Positions 25,845 to 34,971 are shown, counted from the first letter of the stretch. The stretch: DNA of 37,213 nt from Thermoanaerobacterales bacterium (GCA_030019475.1 JASEER010000012.1:1-37213); one strand, 5' to 3'. Notes: generated by a model not told the origin, from the sequence alone. Program-made: numbers and translations.

Positions 25845-27587
25845 TTAAGCGCGTGCGGCGATGCGCGCGCGGTAACGGCTCAGAAGATCCCCCAGGACAT
25901 CCTCACGCAACGTTCCCTGAAGGGTGGACGTCTCGAAATAACGCCGGGGAACGGTGACATGCGAAAGATCGAAACCCATGCGTTTTTTGGCCGCCAGCTT
26001 CAGGTCGAAGATCTCCGCCCCGAGCTGCGCCAGGTCCTCGGCCCCCGCCGGGACACCAAGGGCGTTCAGCGTCCGGACGACCGTCGGCGGGTCGTAAATG
26101 TTGCGGGCGAAGAGGCAGACCCCCAGGGAGTTTAAGACGTTCCGCCACTCTTCCTCCGCGATCAGCCGGTCGACGACCCCTTCAGGGTCTTCCCCCAGCC
26201 CGGGCTCCTGGTCCAGGGCATAGCCGGCGTTGCACAGGTGGGAATGCCGCGCCCCGACGGTCTGCCCGAGGATGAAGGCGTAGCCGGTATGGTAGCCGGC
26301 CATTTCATTGTTCCCCAACAAGCAGGCGAAGTCCCGCCCGCCCAGTTCGGCCGTCGCCCGGTGCAGGCCCCGGGCGAGAACGGCGTAAAGGGGGGTGGGC
26401 TGCTCCACCAGCCCGTGGAGAGCGGCAAGGTACCCATCCAGGTCCCCGAACCTCAACTCGGCGCCGAGGTCCGCGGTGTGGATCAGCCCCTTTTCCAGGG
26501 CCTCGGTCGCCCAGCCCAGGACAACCCCGCTGGAGATGGCGTCCAGGCCGAGGGCCTCGACCGCTTCGATCAAGGCATAGACATCCCCCGGCTCGGAAAG
26601 TCCCAGGAAGGATCCCAGGGCATAGATCAGTTCGTAGTCGTAGGCCAGCGTTATGCTTTCGTATTCGTGCCCTTCGGCGAAACTCCGGCGGTAAAGGCCC
26701 ACATGGATACAGCCCACGGGGCAGCCGGGACAGGCAAGCTTACGGATCAATGTCTTTTGGGCGAAGGCTTCCCCGCTTATCCGCTCGGCGCCCTCGAACC
26801 GGTTTTCCCGCAGGTTACGTGTCGGCAGGGCGCCCATCGCGTTGAGGCTCAAGACATTCCCCGCCGTGCCGAGCCCGTGATACTTTTCCATCACCTCGGT
26901 ATCCACGGCGCGCGCATGGATCTCTTCGTACACGGCGCGGTAGGCCCGGCGGTCCGGGATGGGAATACTCTTCTCCCCGTGGACCACCATCGCCTTCAGG
27001 TTTTTCGCCCCCATCACCGCGCCCAGGCCCAGACGCCCGAAATGCCGGACGGTATCGACGTTGACCCCGGCGAAGGCCACCCCCCGCTCCCCGGCCGGGC
27101 CGATCCGCACGATGCTCCGAAAACCGCGCCCCTGCTCCCACTCGCGCAGGCACCGGCCGGTCTCTTCGCAGTCCAGCCCCCAGAGGCCCCTGGCGTCTTT
27201 GAACGACACCCCGTCCCGGTCCACAACCAGGTAGACCGGCCGTTGGGCCCTACCGGTCAGGTAGACGGCATCGTAGCCGGCAAAGCGCAGGGCCATGGCC
27301 AGGCGCATGCCCGCGTAGCTTTCCCCCCATTCGCCGGTCAGGGGCGAGCGAAAGACGGCCGCCGTCTTCGTGGCCAGGGGAAAGACCGTGGTAAGGGGGC
27401 CGATGCCCAGGACAACCGGCTGTTCGGGCGCGGAAGCCTCCGCGTCCGGCACCAGGCCTTCAGTAAAGAGCTTGGCCGCCACGCCGACCCCGCCCAGGTA
27501 GCGGGCCAGTTCCGGGCGCTCGTCCACCCGCCATTCCCGCCGGCCGAGGTCGATATACAAAACCCGGACAGTGTTGGCGTCAAGCAT
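25845..27587 (-). CDS. Aldehyde:ferredoxin oxidoreductase family protein (tungsten enzyme)
   Basis: This protein of 580 residues belongs to the AOR family, which oxidises aldehydes, or reduces acids, with ferredoxin using a tungstopterin and one [4Fe-4S] cluster. The N-terminus VLYIDLGRREWRV, GRLGLGAVMGAKNLKAMVV for cofactor binding, the cluster cysteines in ACPGCPVGC, and the fourth cysteine near the C-terminus in NSLGVCLFARN are present. GARHSHLCNAGYALD is also typical. The substrate is not readable. ATG at 27587 overlaps the ferredoxin stop by 8 bases with AGGAGA nine bases upstream. The adjoining polyferredoxin is the expected electron partner. Confidence 0.93.
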   Translation of the reverse strand: MLDANTVRVLYIDLGRREWRVDERPELARYLGGVGVAAKLFTEGLVPDAEASAPEQPVVLGIGPLTTVFPLATKTAAVFRSPLTGEWGESYAGMRLAMALRFAGYDAVYLTGRAQRPVYLVVDRDGVSFKDARGLWGLDCEETGRCLREWEQGRGFRSIVRIGPAGERGVAFAGVNVDTVRHFGRLGLGAVMGAKNLKAMVVHGEKSIPIPDRRAYRAVYEEIHARAVDTEVMEKYHGLGTAGNVLSLNAMGALPTRNLRENRFEGAERISGEAFAQKTLIRKLACPGCPVGCIHVGLYRRSFAEGHEYESITLAYDYELIYALGSFLGLSEPGDVYALIEAVEALGLDAISSGVVLGWATEALEKGLIHTADLGAELRFGDLDGYLAALHGLVEQPTPLYAVLARGLHRATAELGGRDFACLLGNNEMAGYHTGYAFILGQTVGARHSHLCNAGYALDQEPGLGEDPEGVVDRLIAEEEWRNVLNSLGVCLFARNIYDPPTVVRTLNALGVPAGAEDLAQLGAEIFDLKLAAKKRMGFDLSHVTVPRRYFETSTLQGTLREDVLGDLLSRYRARIAARA

Positions 27588-27999
27588 CGGCCGCACTCTC
27601 CTCCATTACCAGCACGTCATGGGGACAGAAACGCGTGCACGTCCCGCACTGAATGCAGACTATGGCCCGACCGTCCGTATCGAGACGGATGGCCCGCACC
27701 ACGCAGGCCTCCACGCAGGCCCCGCACCCGCTGCACTTGTTGCGGACGAATCTCACCCCTCCGCCCGGCCGCGGGAGGAGGGCCCCCGCCTGGCAAGCCG
27801 CGGCGCAAGGGGCATCCCGGCACCCGATGCAGACGTCCGCGGCCAGTTTGCTCTGCAGGCCGCCGCGCGTCCGGATCTGGACGGCGCTGTGGGACGGCGA
27901 ATAGTCACCGTAAACGGCGCGCGCGCAGGCCAGCATACAGGAGTAGCACGCGATACAGCGGGCCATGTGTTTTACTGTCAGAACCTTGGGCACGGGCAT
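27580..27999 (-). CDS. Four-cluster [4Fe-4S] ferredoxin-like electron carrier
   Basis: A 139-residue protein with four cluster motifs: CIACYSCMLAC, CIGCRDAPCAAAC, CSGCGACVEAC and CIQCGTCTRFCP. Spacing matches the HycB/DMSO-reductase-type iron-sulfur subunits. It lies directly upstream of, and overlaps, the AOR gene, a pairing seen for AOR proteins with dedicated ferredoxin subunits. It presumably passes electrons between AOR and another carrier in the cytoplasm; no membrane segment or signal peptide is visible. The ATG at 27999 gives MPVPKVLTVK. Confidence 0.92.
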   Translation of the reverse strand: MPVPKVLTVKHMARCIACYSCMLACARAVYGDYSPSHSAVQIRTRGGLQSKLAADVCIGCRDAPCAAACQAGALLPRPGGGVRFVRNKCSGCGACVEACVVRAIRLDTDGRAIVCIQCGTCTRFCPHDVLVMEESAADA

Positions 28000-28017
28000 G
28001 ACCTCGCACTGTTTTTT

Positions 28018-28248
28018 TTAGCGCCGCCAAAGGAAGAAAAGGTTCAGCAAAACGGTAAGGATGATACTGAGGATGATCCCGGTGGCGATGGGAAAGTAGA
28101 AGCTGAAATTGCCGCGCTGGATGAAGATGTCGCCCGGCAGCCGGCCGATACCCGGGATCTTGCCCAGGAGCAGCATCAGGCCTCCCGCCGCGAGCAGCAC
28201 CGCACCGGCGATGAGCAGGAATTTCGCCATGCTGTTAAAGAGGTCCAA
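28018..28248 (-). CDS. DUF2905 small membrane protein
   Basis: A 76-residue protein with two hydrophobic segments (about 8-28 and 50-72) joined by GKIPGIGRLPGDIFIQRGN, the signature of the DUF2905 family. No function is known to me. The TTG at 28248 uses a GGGGGG stretch that lies within the end of queH, two bases upstream of the overlap-free gap, so translation is tied to queH. DUF2905 genes are commonly near ruvCAB in Firmicutes. Confidence 0.88.
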   Translation of the reverse strand: MDLFNSMAKFLLIAGAVLLAAGGLMLLLGKIPGIGRLPGDIFIQRGNFSFYFPIATGIILSIILTVLLNLFFLWRR

Positions 28249-28250
28249 GG

Positions 28251-28805
28251 CTAACGTCCCCCCTTGTCTTTCTTGCGACCCGGCGCGTAACGCTCGTACT
28301 CCGAGAAGAGACAGCCGCAGTATTGCTGACGGTACATCCCGAGGTCGCGGGAGCGCTGCGTGGCATCCTTGAAGCCCTCGCGGAAGTCGTGGTAAAGAAA
28401 GGAGACACCGAATTCGCGTCCGGCGGCTTCGCCGATGGCGCGGATCAGGTCATGCTTTTGGAAGGGGCTGACGAGCAAGGTCGTGGTGAAAGCGTCAAAC
28501 TTGCCTCGCCGGGCGACACCCGCCGCCTGCCGCAGACGCAGGGTGTAGCAAAGGCGGCAACGTTCGGCCTCACGATAGGCCACGTGGCGGAAGTAGTCCT
28601 CCAGGCGGTAGTCCTTGGCGACGATAAGGGGCAGGTCCACCTGGGCGGCGTACGCCTCCAGCGTCTCCCGCCGCTTCAGGTATTCCGTGTAGGGGTGGAT
28701 GTTGGGGTTGAAGAAGTAACCCTGCACTCTGTGCCCCTCGGTACGCAACCATTCCAACGGGTAGATGCTACAGGGGCCGCAGCAGATATGCAAAAGCGTC
28801 TTCAC
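28251..28805 (-). CDS. queH: Epoxyqueuosine reductase QueH
   Basis: QueH reduces epoxyqueuosine to queuosine in tRNA and replaces the cobalamin-dependent QueG in many bacteria. The 184-residue protein has the expected cysteine sets: HICCGPCSIYP at the start (C8, C9, C12), ERCRLCYTLRL and the C-terminal QQYCGCLFSEYER, together the [4Fe-4S] and adjacent metal ligands of the family. FFNPNIHPYTEYLKR is another signature. The GTG at 28805 is the only sensible start. With QueA and Tgt in the same window, three late steps of queuosine synthesis are present. Confidence 0.94.
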   Translation of the reverse strand: MKTLLHICCGPCSIYPLEWLRTEGHRVQGYFFNPNIHPYTEYLKRRETLEAYAAQVDLPLIVAKDYRLEDYFRHVAYREAERCRLCYTLRLRQAAGVARRGKFDAFTTTLLVSPFQKHDLIRAIGEAAGREFGVSFLYHDFREGFKDATQRSRDLGMYRQQYCGCLFSEYERYAPGRKKDKGGR

Positions 28806-28878
28806 GCGCCGTCCATCCCTTACTGTCCTGAACTACTCCTAGGGCACTCCGGGCTCAGGGGTCTTTTACATTATCAGT

Positions 28879-29916
28879 CTACCACAATGTATCCTGTCGC
28901 TGCTCCTGCGGAGCCGCCAGCCCCAGGTGCCGGTAGGCCGCCGGCGTGGCCACACGGCCGCGCGGCGTGCGCGCCATCAGTCCGACCTGCAGCAGGTAGG
29001 GTTCGCAGACGTCCTCCAGGGTCCCCGCGTCCTCGCTGGTGGCCGCCGCCAGGGTATCCAGGCCCACCGGCCCTCCCCCGAAGGCCTGGACCAGGGTCGC
29101 CAGCAGGCGCCGGTCGGTGCCGTCAAGCCCCAGGCTGTCGACACCGAGGAAATCGAGGGCCGAAGCGGCGATCTCACCTGTGACGACCCCGTCACCCCTG
29201 ACCTGCGCGAAATCGCGCACCCTCTTAAGCAGGCGCGTGGCCACCCGGGGCGTGCCCCGCGAACGGCGGGCGATCTCCCCGGCCCCCTCTTCATCGATCG
29301 GCACCTTGAGAATCCCCGCCCCGCGGAAGATGATCGCTCTCAGCTCATCCTCACTGTAGAACTCCAGGCGGCTGATGACCCCGAAGCGGTCACGAAGCGG
29401 GGAGGTCAACATGCCGGCCCTGGTCGTAGCCCCGACCAGGGTGAAGCGGGGCAGTGAAAGCCGAAGGGACCGCGCCCCGGGCCCCTTCCCGATGACGATG
29501 TCCAGGGCGAAGTCCTCCATCGCCGGGTAGAGGATCTCCTCCACCGCACGGTTCAGACGGTGCACTTCGTCAATGAACAGGATATTCCCGGGCTCCAGGT
29601 TCGTCAGGATGGCCGCCAGATCCCCGGGACGCTCAATGGCCGGACCGGATGTGACCCTGATGCTGGCGCCCATCTCCCTGGCAATAATGTGCGCCAGAGT
29701 GGTCTTGCCCAATCCCGGCGGTCCGAAGAGAAGAACATGATCCAGAGTCTCACCCCGGGAGCGGGCGGCGTCGATGAACAGGCGCAGCGATTCCTTAACC
29801 TGTCCCTGGCCGATGAACTCGTCGAGGGTCGTGGGCCGCAGACCGGACTCATCCGCGTCCTCCGGGCGGAGGCGGCCGGCCACGATCCGTTCCTTCCCTT
29901 CCTCTTCACGCATCAT
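28879..29916 (-). CDS. ruvB: Holliday junction branch migration ATPase RuvB
   Basis: RuvB drives Holliday junction migration with RuvA. The 345-residue protein shows Walker [14 protein letters not shown], Walker [12 protein letters not shown], sensor [20 protein letters not shown] and the C-terminal winged helix with [14 protein letters not shown]. Length and motif order are standard. It follows ruvA with ten bases between, in the order ruvC-ruvA-ruvB. Confidence 0.98.
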   Translation of the reverse strand: MMREEEGKERIVAGRLRPEDADESGLRPTTLDEFIGQGQVKESLRLFIDAARSRGETLDHVLLFGPPGLGKTTLAHIIAREMGASIRVTSGPAIERPGDLAAILTNLEPGNILFIDEVHRLNRAVEEILYPAMEDFALDIVIGKGPGARSLRLSLPRFTLVGATTRAGMLTSPLRDRFGVISRLEFYSEDELRAIIFRGAGILKVPIDEEGAGEIARRSRGTPRVATRLLKRVRDFAQVRGDGVVTGEIAASALDFLGVDSLGLDGTDRRLLATLVQAFGGGPVGLDTLAAATSEDAGTLEDVCEPYLLQVGLMARTPRGRVATPAAYRHLGLAAPQEQRQDTLW

Positions 29917-29926
29917 ACCGCCCCCC

Positions 29927-30529
29927 CTAAGTCCGTCCCAAGCGCTGCAACGCCTTCTTCACCAGCTCGGCCGTGTCCTGACCGGCGTCATCCCCGCCGG
30001 AACCCGCAACGGCCGTTACGGCGTCCAGGGCTTCACCCGTCCCGTAGCCAAGGGCGATCAAGGCCGCCACCGCGTCGCCCACCGCCGACGACAGGCCGGC
30101 GGCGCCGCCCGCCGGCGCCGCCTCGGCTTGGGCTGCCTGGTCCTTCAATTCCACGATCATCCTCCGGGCCGTCTTCTTACCCACGCCGGGGACGGCACAG
30201 AGGAGCGCGGTGTCCTCCTGGACAATAGCCTGCCACAGGCGCTGCGGCCCGAGCCTTCCCACGGCGGCCAGAGCCGTCCGGGGCCCGATACCGCTGACAC
30301 CCAGCAAGCGTAAAAAGGCCGCCCTCTCCGCCTCGCTCCCGAGGCCGAACAACTCGAGGGCGTCTTCCTTGACCACCAGGTGGGTGTAAAGCCGTACCGT
30401 TTCTCCTATCGCCGGCAGCCGTCCGATCAACTCCGGCGAAACGAAAACGCGGAAGCCGACGCCGTTGACCGCCAGTACCACAGCGTCGGCCTCGGCGGCC
30501 AAAAACCTTCCTTCCAGGAAAGCAATCAT
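29927..30529 (-). CDS. ruvA: Holliday junction DNA-binding subunit RuvA
   Basis: RuvA binds four-way junctions and loads RuvB. The 200-residue protein opens MIAFLEGRF, has the OB-fold N-terminus, helix-hairpin-helix motifs ([12 protein letters not shown] and [19 protein letters not shown]) and a C-terminal RuvB-interacting domain ([19 protein letters not shown]). A longer frame to 30565 exists, but the ATG at 30529 overlaps the ruvC stop as ATGA, with GGGGAG nine bases upstream, and matches the family start. Confidence 0.96.
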   Translation of the reverse strand: MIAFLEGRFLAAEADAVVLAVNGVGFRVFVSPELIGRLPAIGETVRLYTHLVVKEDALELFGLGSEAERAAFLRLLGVSGIGPRTALAAVGRLGPQRLWQAIVQEDTALLCAVPGVGKKTARRMIVELKDQAAQAEAAPAGGAAGLSSAVGDAVAALIALGYGTGEALDAVTAVAGSGGDDAGQDTAELVKKALQRLGRT

Positions 30530-31014
30530 CCGCCCCATCTCCCTCCCCGCCGGTAACAATGGCACACGGCCACCGCCAGCGCGTCGGCCACATCATCCGG
30601 CTGAGGAATTTCAGGGAGGTTGAGGATCGCCCGCACCATGTACTGCACCTGCCTTTTGACCGCCCGCCCGGAGCCCGTCACGGCGGACTTGACCTGCGCC
30701 GGGGAATACTCGAATACAGCGGCGCCCGCCTCCGCGGCCGCCAGGAGGGCCACGCCCCGCGCCTGCCCCACCGTCAGGGCCGTAGTGACGTTACGGTTAA
30801 AAAAAAGCTGTTCCACTGCGACTTCCTGCGGCCGGTGTTCGGCAAAGACATCCGTTAGTTGGCGAAAAAGACGACGCAGCCGGTCAGGCGACGCAAGATT
30901 CGAGGGGGTGGTCAGGGCGCCATAAGCCAGAACGCGGAAGGACGCGCCTTCCGCGGGAATGAGCACCCCGTAACCCGTGAGGGCGATCCCGGGGTCGAGG
31001 CCCAGAACGATCAT
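30526..31014 (-). CDS. ruvC: Crossover junction endodeoxyribonuclease RuvC
   Basis: RuvC resolves Holliday junctions. The 162-residue protein has the catalytic start VLGLDPGIALTGYGVL (first acidic residue D7), the second carboxylate in VAVEQLFFNRNVTTAL, and the C-terminal PDDVADALAVAVCH with the last aspartates. It overlaps ruvA by four bases. The gene starts at an ATG at 31014. Confidence 0.97.
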   Translation of the reverse strand: MIVLGLDPGIALTGYGVLIPAEGASFRVLAYGALTTPSNLASPDRLRRLFRQLTDVFAEHRPQEVAVEQLFFNRNVTTALTVGQARGVALLAAAEAGAAVFEYSPAQVKSAVTGSGRAVKRQVQYMVRAILNLPEIPQPDDVADALAVAVCHCYRRGGRWGG

Positions 31015-31056
31015 GCGCCATCTCCTCCCGGCCCACTTGTTCGACAGCCGGCTGAG

Positions 31057-31644
31057 CTAATCCTGCAGTTCATCAAGGTTTTCCAAAACCGCGGCGGCCG
31101 CATCCTCATTGGTGAACTCGAACTCCTGACGAAGCTCCGCCTTTACGGCCGGCACCTGCCGGTCAAAGGCCATCGCCTGTTTAAGCCTTTCCTGCAGGTC
31201 AGGAGGCAAAAGGCCGGCTGGCGTTTCCGAGACGCGCCACAACCGCTCGTTATGGCCGAGAGGCCCTTCATATACCGCCACATAGTCCCCGTAAAGGCCC
31301 AGGTGGCGCAACGGGGCGTGCGCGGGGCAGAACTCCTGGGCGTGCCGCGTGATGAGTAGGCTTTCCGGCAGGTTGAGGGTCACCGACCAGCCCTCGGCCG
31401 ACGGGTACCGCTCGAGCAGGCCGGCCAGGTCCAGTCCCACCATTTCGTCCACCGCCGGGCCGTCCCGCACCGTGGCGCTGTCGCCGCACAGGTATACCCG
31501 TTCCTCGATCACCCGGGTGTCCGCGGTGACCATATCGCCGCGGTTCAGCAAGCGGGCCACGTCCACATGACGGTAGGCGAGCCCCGCCCCGGCCCCGGCG
31601 AGAGCCGCCAAAAGAACGATCAGGGCAACTACCTTTTTTCGCAT
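31057..31644 (-). CDS. bofC: BofC-like forespore intermembrane-space protein
   Basis: A 195-residue exported protein with an N-terminal hydrophobic segment (about 4-23). The C-terminal half has VAVYEGPLGHNERLWRVSE followed by LLPPDLQERLKQ, the signature of the BofC C-terminal domain. In Bacillus subtilis BofC inhibits SpoIVB signalling that activates sigma-K. Position between yebC and ruvC is the usual Firmicute location. The middle (30-110) is diverged. The ATG at 31644 uses GGAGGAAGG, which lies in the 3' arm of a hairpin. Confidence 0.82.
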   Translation of the reverse strand: MRKKVVALIVLLAALAGAGAGLAYRHVDVARLLNRGDMVTADTRVIEERVYLCGDSATVRDGPAVDEMVGLDLAGLLERYPSAEGWSVTLNLPESLLITRHAQEFCPAHAPLRHLGLYGDYVAVYEGPLGHNERLWRVSETPAGLLPPDLQERLKQAMAFDRQVPAVKAELRQEFEFTNEDAAAAVLENLDELQD

Positions 31645-31646
31645 TG

Positions 31647-31695
31647 GGTCCTTCCTCCAGCATACTCTTTGTGCTAGTTATTGCCGGGAAGGACC
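31647..31695 (-). promoter_or_regulatory. Hairpin covering the bofC ribosome-binding site
   Basis: GGTCCTTCC (31647-31655) and GGAAGGACC (31687-31695) are perfectly complementary, and an inner AGCA/TGCT pair (31659-31662, 31672-31675) can extend the fold. On the minus strand the 3' arm overlaps the GGAGGAAGG ribosome site just before the ATG at 31644. Confidence 0.5.
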
Positions 31696-31754
31696 TGGAA
31701 AATACTTGGGGCCGCCCCACGACAGCCCCGTCCAATCACCGATTACCGATTTAA

Positions 31755-31775
31755 TTTCTAATTTCTAGTTTCTAA
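31755..31775. repeat. Heptanucleotide repeat block, second copy
   Basis: Three direct heptamers, TTTCTAA, TTTCTAG and TTTCTAA, lie in the yebC-bofC gap. The reverse complement reads TTAGAAA, the same unit as in the block at 1937-1991. Flanks are AT-rich too. Confidence 0.7.
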
Positions 31776-31784
31776 TTTTCCGAT

Positions 31785-32513
31785 CTACTGCTCCTCCAGG
31801 TTGGTGTAGACCTCCTGGACATCATCATAATCCTCGAGGGCCTCGATCAGCCGGTTAACCTTTTCGGCTTCCTCTCCGCTCAGCGGCACGGTCGTCTTCG
31901 GAATGCGGGTCAACTCCGCCTCGGCGATCGGCAGGCCCTGGGCCTCCAGCGCCGCGCGTACCGCATTGAAGTCCTCCGGCTTGGTCAGGACCTCGAAGCT
32001 GTCCTCTTCGGTCTGTACGTCATCCGCCCCGGCTTCCAGGGCCGCGAGCATCAGCTCGTCCTCGGAGATATCCGTCCGCGCCCGGTCAATAATGATTAGC
32101 CCCCGGGGCTCGAAGAGCCAACTCACACAGCCGGCCTCCCCCAGGTTACCGCCGTGCTTGGAGAAGAGGTGACGGATATCGGCCGCCGTCCGGTTGCGGT
32201 TGTCGGTCATCGTCAAGACCAGCATCGCCACCCCGCCGGGGCCGTAACCCTCGTAGGCGACCTCCTCGTAGCCGGCCCCCTCGCCGCCGCCCGTTCCCTT
32301 CTGGATGGCGCGCAAAACGTTCTCATTCGGGAGGTTGGCTTCCTTCGCGCGCTGAATAGCCGCCTTAAGGCGGAAGTTGGCCTCCGGGTCGCCGCCGCCC
32401 TCCCGGGCGGCAACGATGATCTCCCGTGCCAAACGTGTAAAAACCTTTCCCTTCTTGGCGTCTACGGCAGCCTTCCGCCGCTTGATGTTGGCCCATTTGG
32501 AATGTCCGGACAT
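31785..32513 (-). CDS. yebC: YebC/PmpR family protein
   Basis: A 242-residue protein of the YebC/PmpR family, characterised in various bacteria as DNA-binding regulators or ribosome-associated translation factors. It opens with [18 protein letters not shown], then [12 protein letters not shown], and contains [19 protein letters not shown]. The position upstream of bofC-ruvCAB is the typical one. The ATG at 32513 is the family start. No unusual features. Confidence 0.96.
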   Translation of the reverse strand: MSGHSKWANIKRRKAAVDAKKGKVFTRLAREIIVAAREGGGDPEANFRLKAAIQRAKEANLPNENVLRAIQKGTGGGEGAGYEEVAYEGYGPGGVAMLVLTMTDNRNRTAADIRHLFSKHGGNLGEAGCVSWLFEPRGLIIIDRARTDISEDELMLAALEAGADDVQTEEDSFEVLTKPEDFNAVRAALEAQGLPIAEAELTRIPKTTVPLSGEEAEKVNRLIEALEDYDDVQEVYTNLEEQ

Positions 32514-32548
32514 CGATCCACCTCAAGCCGCAGAATAGACTTCGCTTC

Positions 32549-33277
32549 TTACACCGGGGGGATCAGGGGCATCATGCGCTTGTGTTCGCTCTTCGCAATC
32601 CAGCCCTCAATGATTTCACGGGCGCGCGGTGAGCCCTTACCGAGTAGGAGGTAGTCATCCAACTCGCGGTAAGTAACCCCCAGTTCGGTCTCGTCGCACT
32701 GGTTTCGCCAGAGTCCGGCCGACGGCTTACGCTCGATAATACGTTGCGGCACGCCAAGCGCGGAGGCCAGAGTATAGACCTCGCCCTTGACCAGGTTGGC
32801 CAGGGGTAACAGGTCCGCCCCGCCGTCACCGTATTTCGTGAAGTAACCAACCATTAACTCGCTCCTGTTGCTGGTCCCGACAACCAGCGAACGGCGACGC
32901 GCCGCGTGGAAGTAAAGGGTAGTCATTCGCAGGCGCGGCTTAATGTTGGCGATCGTCAGGTCACAGCCGGCGGGATCGTAGGTTTCCCCGCACAATACCT
33001 TCAAGAACTGTTCAAAAACATCGTCCAGGACGATGGTCTTATAGGGGATCCCCAGAGTCTCAGCCAGGAGGCGCGCGTCCTCAGCGTCGCGCGGGTCGCT
33101 GTGGCACGGCATGATTATGCCCAGGGTGCGCTCCGGCCTCGCACGCTGGCAGAGGGCAGCCGCCACGGCGGAATCGATGCCCCCGCTCAGGCCGACGACA
33201 AAGCCTTCCGCTCCGGCGGCACGCAGCTGCTTGTCAAGCCACTCCGTCAACTTGGCCGCCAACTCTCTCTCCGCCAC
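32549..33277 (-). CDS. nadE: NAD synthase, ammonia-dependent
   Basis: NadE amidates nicotinate adenine dinucleotide to NAD with ATP. The 242-residue protein carries the PP-loop SGGIDSAV (31-38), the GTSNRSE motif and PSAGLWRNQCDETELG near the C-terminus. There is no N-terminal glutaminase domain, so it needs free ammonia. The GTG at 33277 is preceded by AGGGGG. It is separated from rmuC by 189 bases in which I see no gene. Confidence 0.95.
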   Translation of the reverse strand: MAERELAAKLTEWLDKQLRAAGAEGFVVGLSGGIDSAVAAALCQRARPERTLGIIMPCHSDPRDAEDARLLAETLGIPYKTIVLDDVFEQFLKVLCGETYDPAGCDLTIANIKPRLRMTTLYFHAARRRSLVVGTSNRSELMVGYFTKYGDGGADLLPLANLVKGEVYTLASALGVPQRIIERKPSAGLWRNQCDETELGVTYRELDDYLLLGKGSPRAREIIEGWIAKSEHKRMMPLIPPV

Positions 33278-33466
33278 AAACCAACCCCCTATACCAAAAC
33301 AAAATGATCTAAACCCATCTTAGCACGCTTGACCCTCGGGCGTAAATATTAAGGGTTCTTAAGTAGCCACGGTCAGGTCCCGTCCGTGTTCCTTAGCCAG
33401 ATGCCGTTAGCAGGCCGTGCAGGAATCGCCCATCTGATATTCACCACCCCCCAAGCCGCAATACCG

Positions 33467-34810
33467 TTACGGGGCTTCGCCGGTCCCCGTCGCCTGGCGC
33501 AGGGCGGTATCCACCGGCTCCAGCAGGCACGGCTCCCTTTCCGGGTTCCCCGCGCCCAGTTCCTTTAATCGCCGGGCCCCGGGCATGACCCGGCCCTCCC
33601 ATGAACCAACGGCCGCATTGTAGGATTGCACGGCCTTGGACAGCCCGTCCCGCATCCTACCGAGGTGTTCGGAGAAAACGACCAGGCGGTCAAATAACAC
33701 CGTTCCCTCGCGGGCGATGCGCTCCGCGTTCTCGGCCAGTTGCTCCTGCTGCCAGATGTGGGCCACCGTGCGTAGAAGAGCGATCAACGTGGTGGGGGTG
33801 GCCAGGATGACCCGGTTGTCGATCCCGTATTCGATCAGCCCCCGGTCCTGCTCAAGGGCGGCGCTGAAGAAGGACTCCCCCGGCAGGAAGAGGACGACGA
33901 AGTCCGGGCTGGGCTTGAACTGGCTCCAGTAGCTTTTTGCGCTCAGGGCGCGCATGTGTTCCCTTACGGCACGGGCGTGGTGGGCCAGAGCCGCCTGGCG
34001 GGCGGCCTCGTCCGCCGTTTCGACGGCCTCCAGGTAGGATTTCAACGGGACCTTCGCGTCAACCACAACCGTCCGCCCGCCCGGTAATTGTATCGTCAGG
34101 TCCGGGCGCAGGCGCCCTTCCTCCGTGGTCACCGAGGTCTGTTCCTCAAAGTCGCAGTACCGGCTCATTCCGGCGACCTCGACCACCCGGCGGAGAGTGA
34201 TTTCGCCCCACCGCCCCCTCACCTGCGGGGCGCGCAGGGCCTGCACGAGCCGGGCCGTTTCCTTCTGCAGCTGCTGGTGCGTGGCGGTCAGTTCCTCCAG
34301 GTGTCTCTTCAACCCCCCGTAGGCTTCCTGCCGAACCTGCTCAAGAGACCTGATCCCGGCCTCGTAACGTTCCAGGGCCTCCTTGATGGGCTGAACCAGG
34401 CCGGCGATGGCCTCCTGGCGCCGCCCCAGGTCGCCCCGGGCCACCGACAGCTGGCTCTCCAGGGTTTCCCGTGCGAGGTCCAGAAAGAGGCGGTTATTGT
34501 TCTTCAAGGCCTCGGCCGAGAGGGCGTTGAAGGTGTCCGTGAGCTTCTGCTGCGCCTCTGAAAGTATGGCCTTCTCCGCCTCCAGCGCGGACCGCGCTTC
34601 CTCGAGCCGCGTCTCGGCGGCCACCCGCGCCTCCCGCTCTCGATCCAGATCGGCGCGCAAGGCTTCCAGTTCTCCGCTTTTAGCCTCCATCTGCGCCCTC
34701 AGCTCGGCCGCCACGCTCTCCGCGGGGCGCGCCCGCGCCCCGGCCCAGAGCCACCCCACGACGGCACCCAGAATAAAGCCGCCAAGAACTAGAAGGAACC
34801 CCGCTTCCAT
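33467..34810 (-). CDS. rmuC: RmuC-domain protein
   Basis: A 447-residue protein with one N-terminal membrane segment (LLVLGGFILGAVVGWLW), a coiled coil of about 150 residues (EAKSGELEALRADLDRERE...), and the RmuC nuclease-like domain with RGRWGEITLRRVVEVAGM, VVVDAKVPLKSYL (endonuclease-fold acidic and lysine residues) and FVVLFLPGESFFSAAL. RmuC limits recombination between inverted repeats in E. coli. I chose ATG at 34810 because GGGGGT precedes it by seven bases; a longer frame to 34912 has no ribosome site. Adjacent to the plus-strand pseudogene. Confidence 0.92.
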   Translation of the reverse strand: MEAGFLLVLGGFILGAVVGWLWAGARARPAESVAAELRAQMEAKSGELEALRADLDREREARVAAETRLEEARSALEAEKAILSEAQQKLTDTFNALSAEALKNNNRLFLDLARETLESQLSVARGDLGRRQEAIAGLVQPIKEALERYEAGIRSLEQVRQEAYGGLKRHLEELTATHQQLQKETARLVQALRAPQVRGRWGEITLRRVVEVAGMSRYCDFEEQTSVTTEEGRLRPDLTIQLPGGRTVVVDAKVPLKSYLEAVETADEAARQAALAHHARAVREHMRALSAKSYWSQFKPSPDFVVLFLPGESFFSAALEQDRGLIEYGIDNRVILATPTTLIALLRTVAHIWQQEQLAENAERIAREGTVLFDRLVVFSEHLGRMRDGLSKAVQSYNAAVGSWEGRVMPGARRLKELGAGNPEREPCLLEPVDTALRQATGTGEAP

Positions 34811-34905
34811 TATGTAACCCCCATAGCCGCCTCTTTGAAAATCTCTGACACCGCCCTTCATTAATTTAGACGGTTGGCAACCGTTTCCTGCCTGCTGTAC
34901 GTTCC

Positions 34906-34934
34906 TTGACAAGCAACCGCTGGCATTCTAAGAT
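34906..34934 (+). promoter_or_regulatory. Sigma-A promoter for the nitroreductase remnant
   Basis: A perfect TTGACA (34906-34911) is followed after 17 bases by TAAGAT (34929-34934, 4 of 6) on the plus strand, about 60 bases before the GTG at 34996. It is the only convincing plus-strand promoter in the window. Confidence 0.65.
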
Positions 34935-34953
34935 CTTTTCGCCGGGGGTTGAG

Positions 34954-34971
34954 ATACCTCGGTTGGTATCG
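34954..34971 (+). promoter_or_regulatory. Inverted repeat in the nitroreductase leader
   Basis: GATACC-TCGGTT-GGTATC is a perfect 6-bp inverted repeat between the promoter and the GGGGG/GGAG ribosome region. It may be an operator or a small leader hairpin. Confidence 0.4.

Noticed and set aside
26238-28001. Plus-strand open frame of about 587 codons opposite AOR and the ferredoxin
   Set aside because: Antisense to a strongly supported operon; composition is that of a shadow frame.
33278-33466. Unrecognised gene or RNA in the nadE-rmuC gap
   Set aside because: No frame with a start and ribosome site, no stable stem with a U-tract and no tRNA-like fold could be seen.
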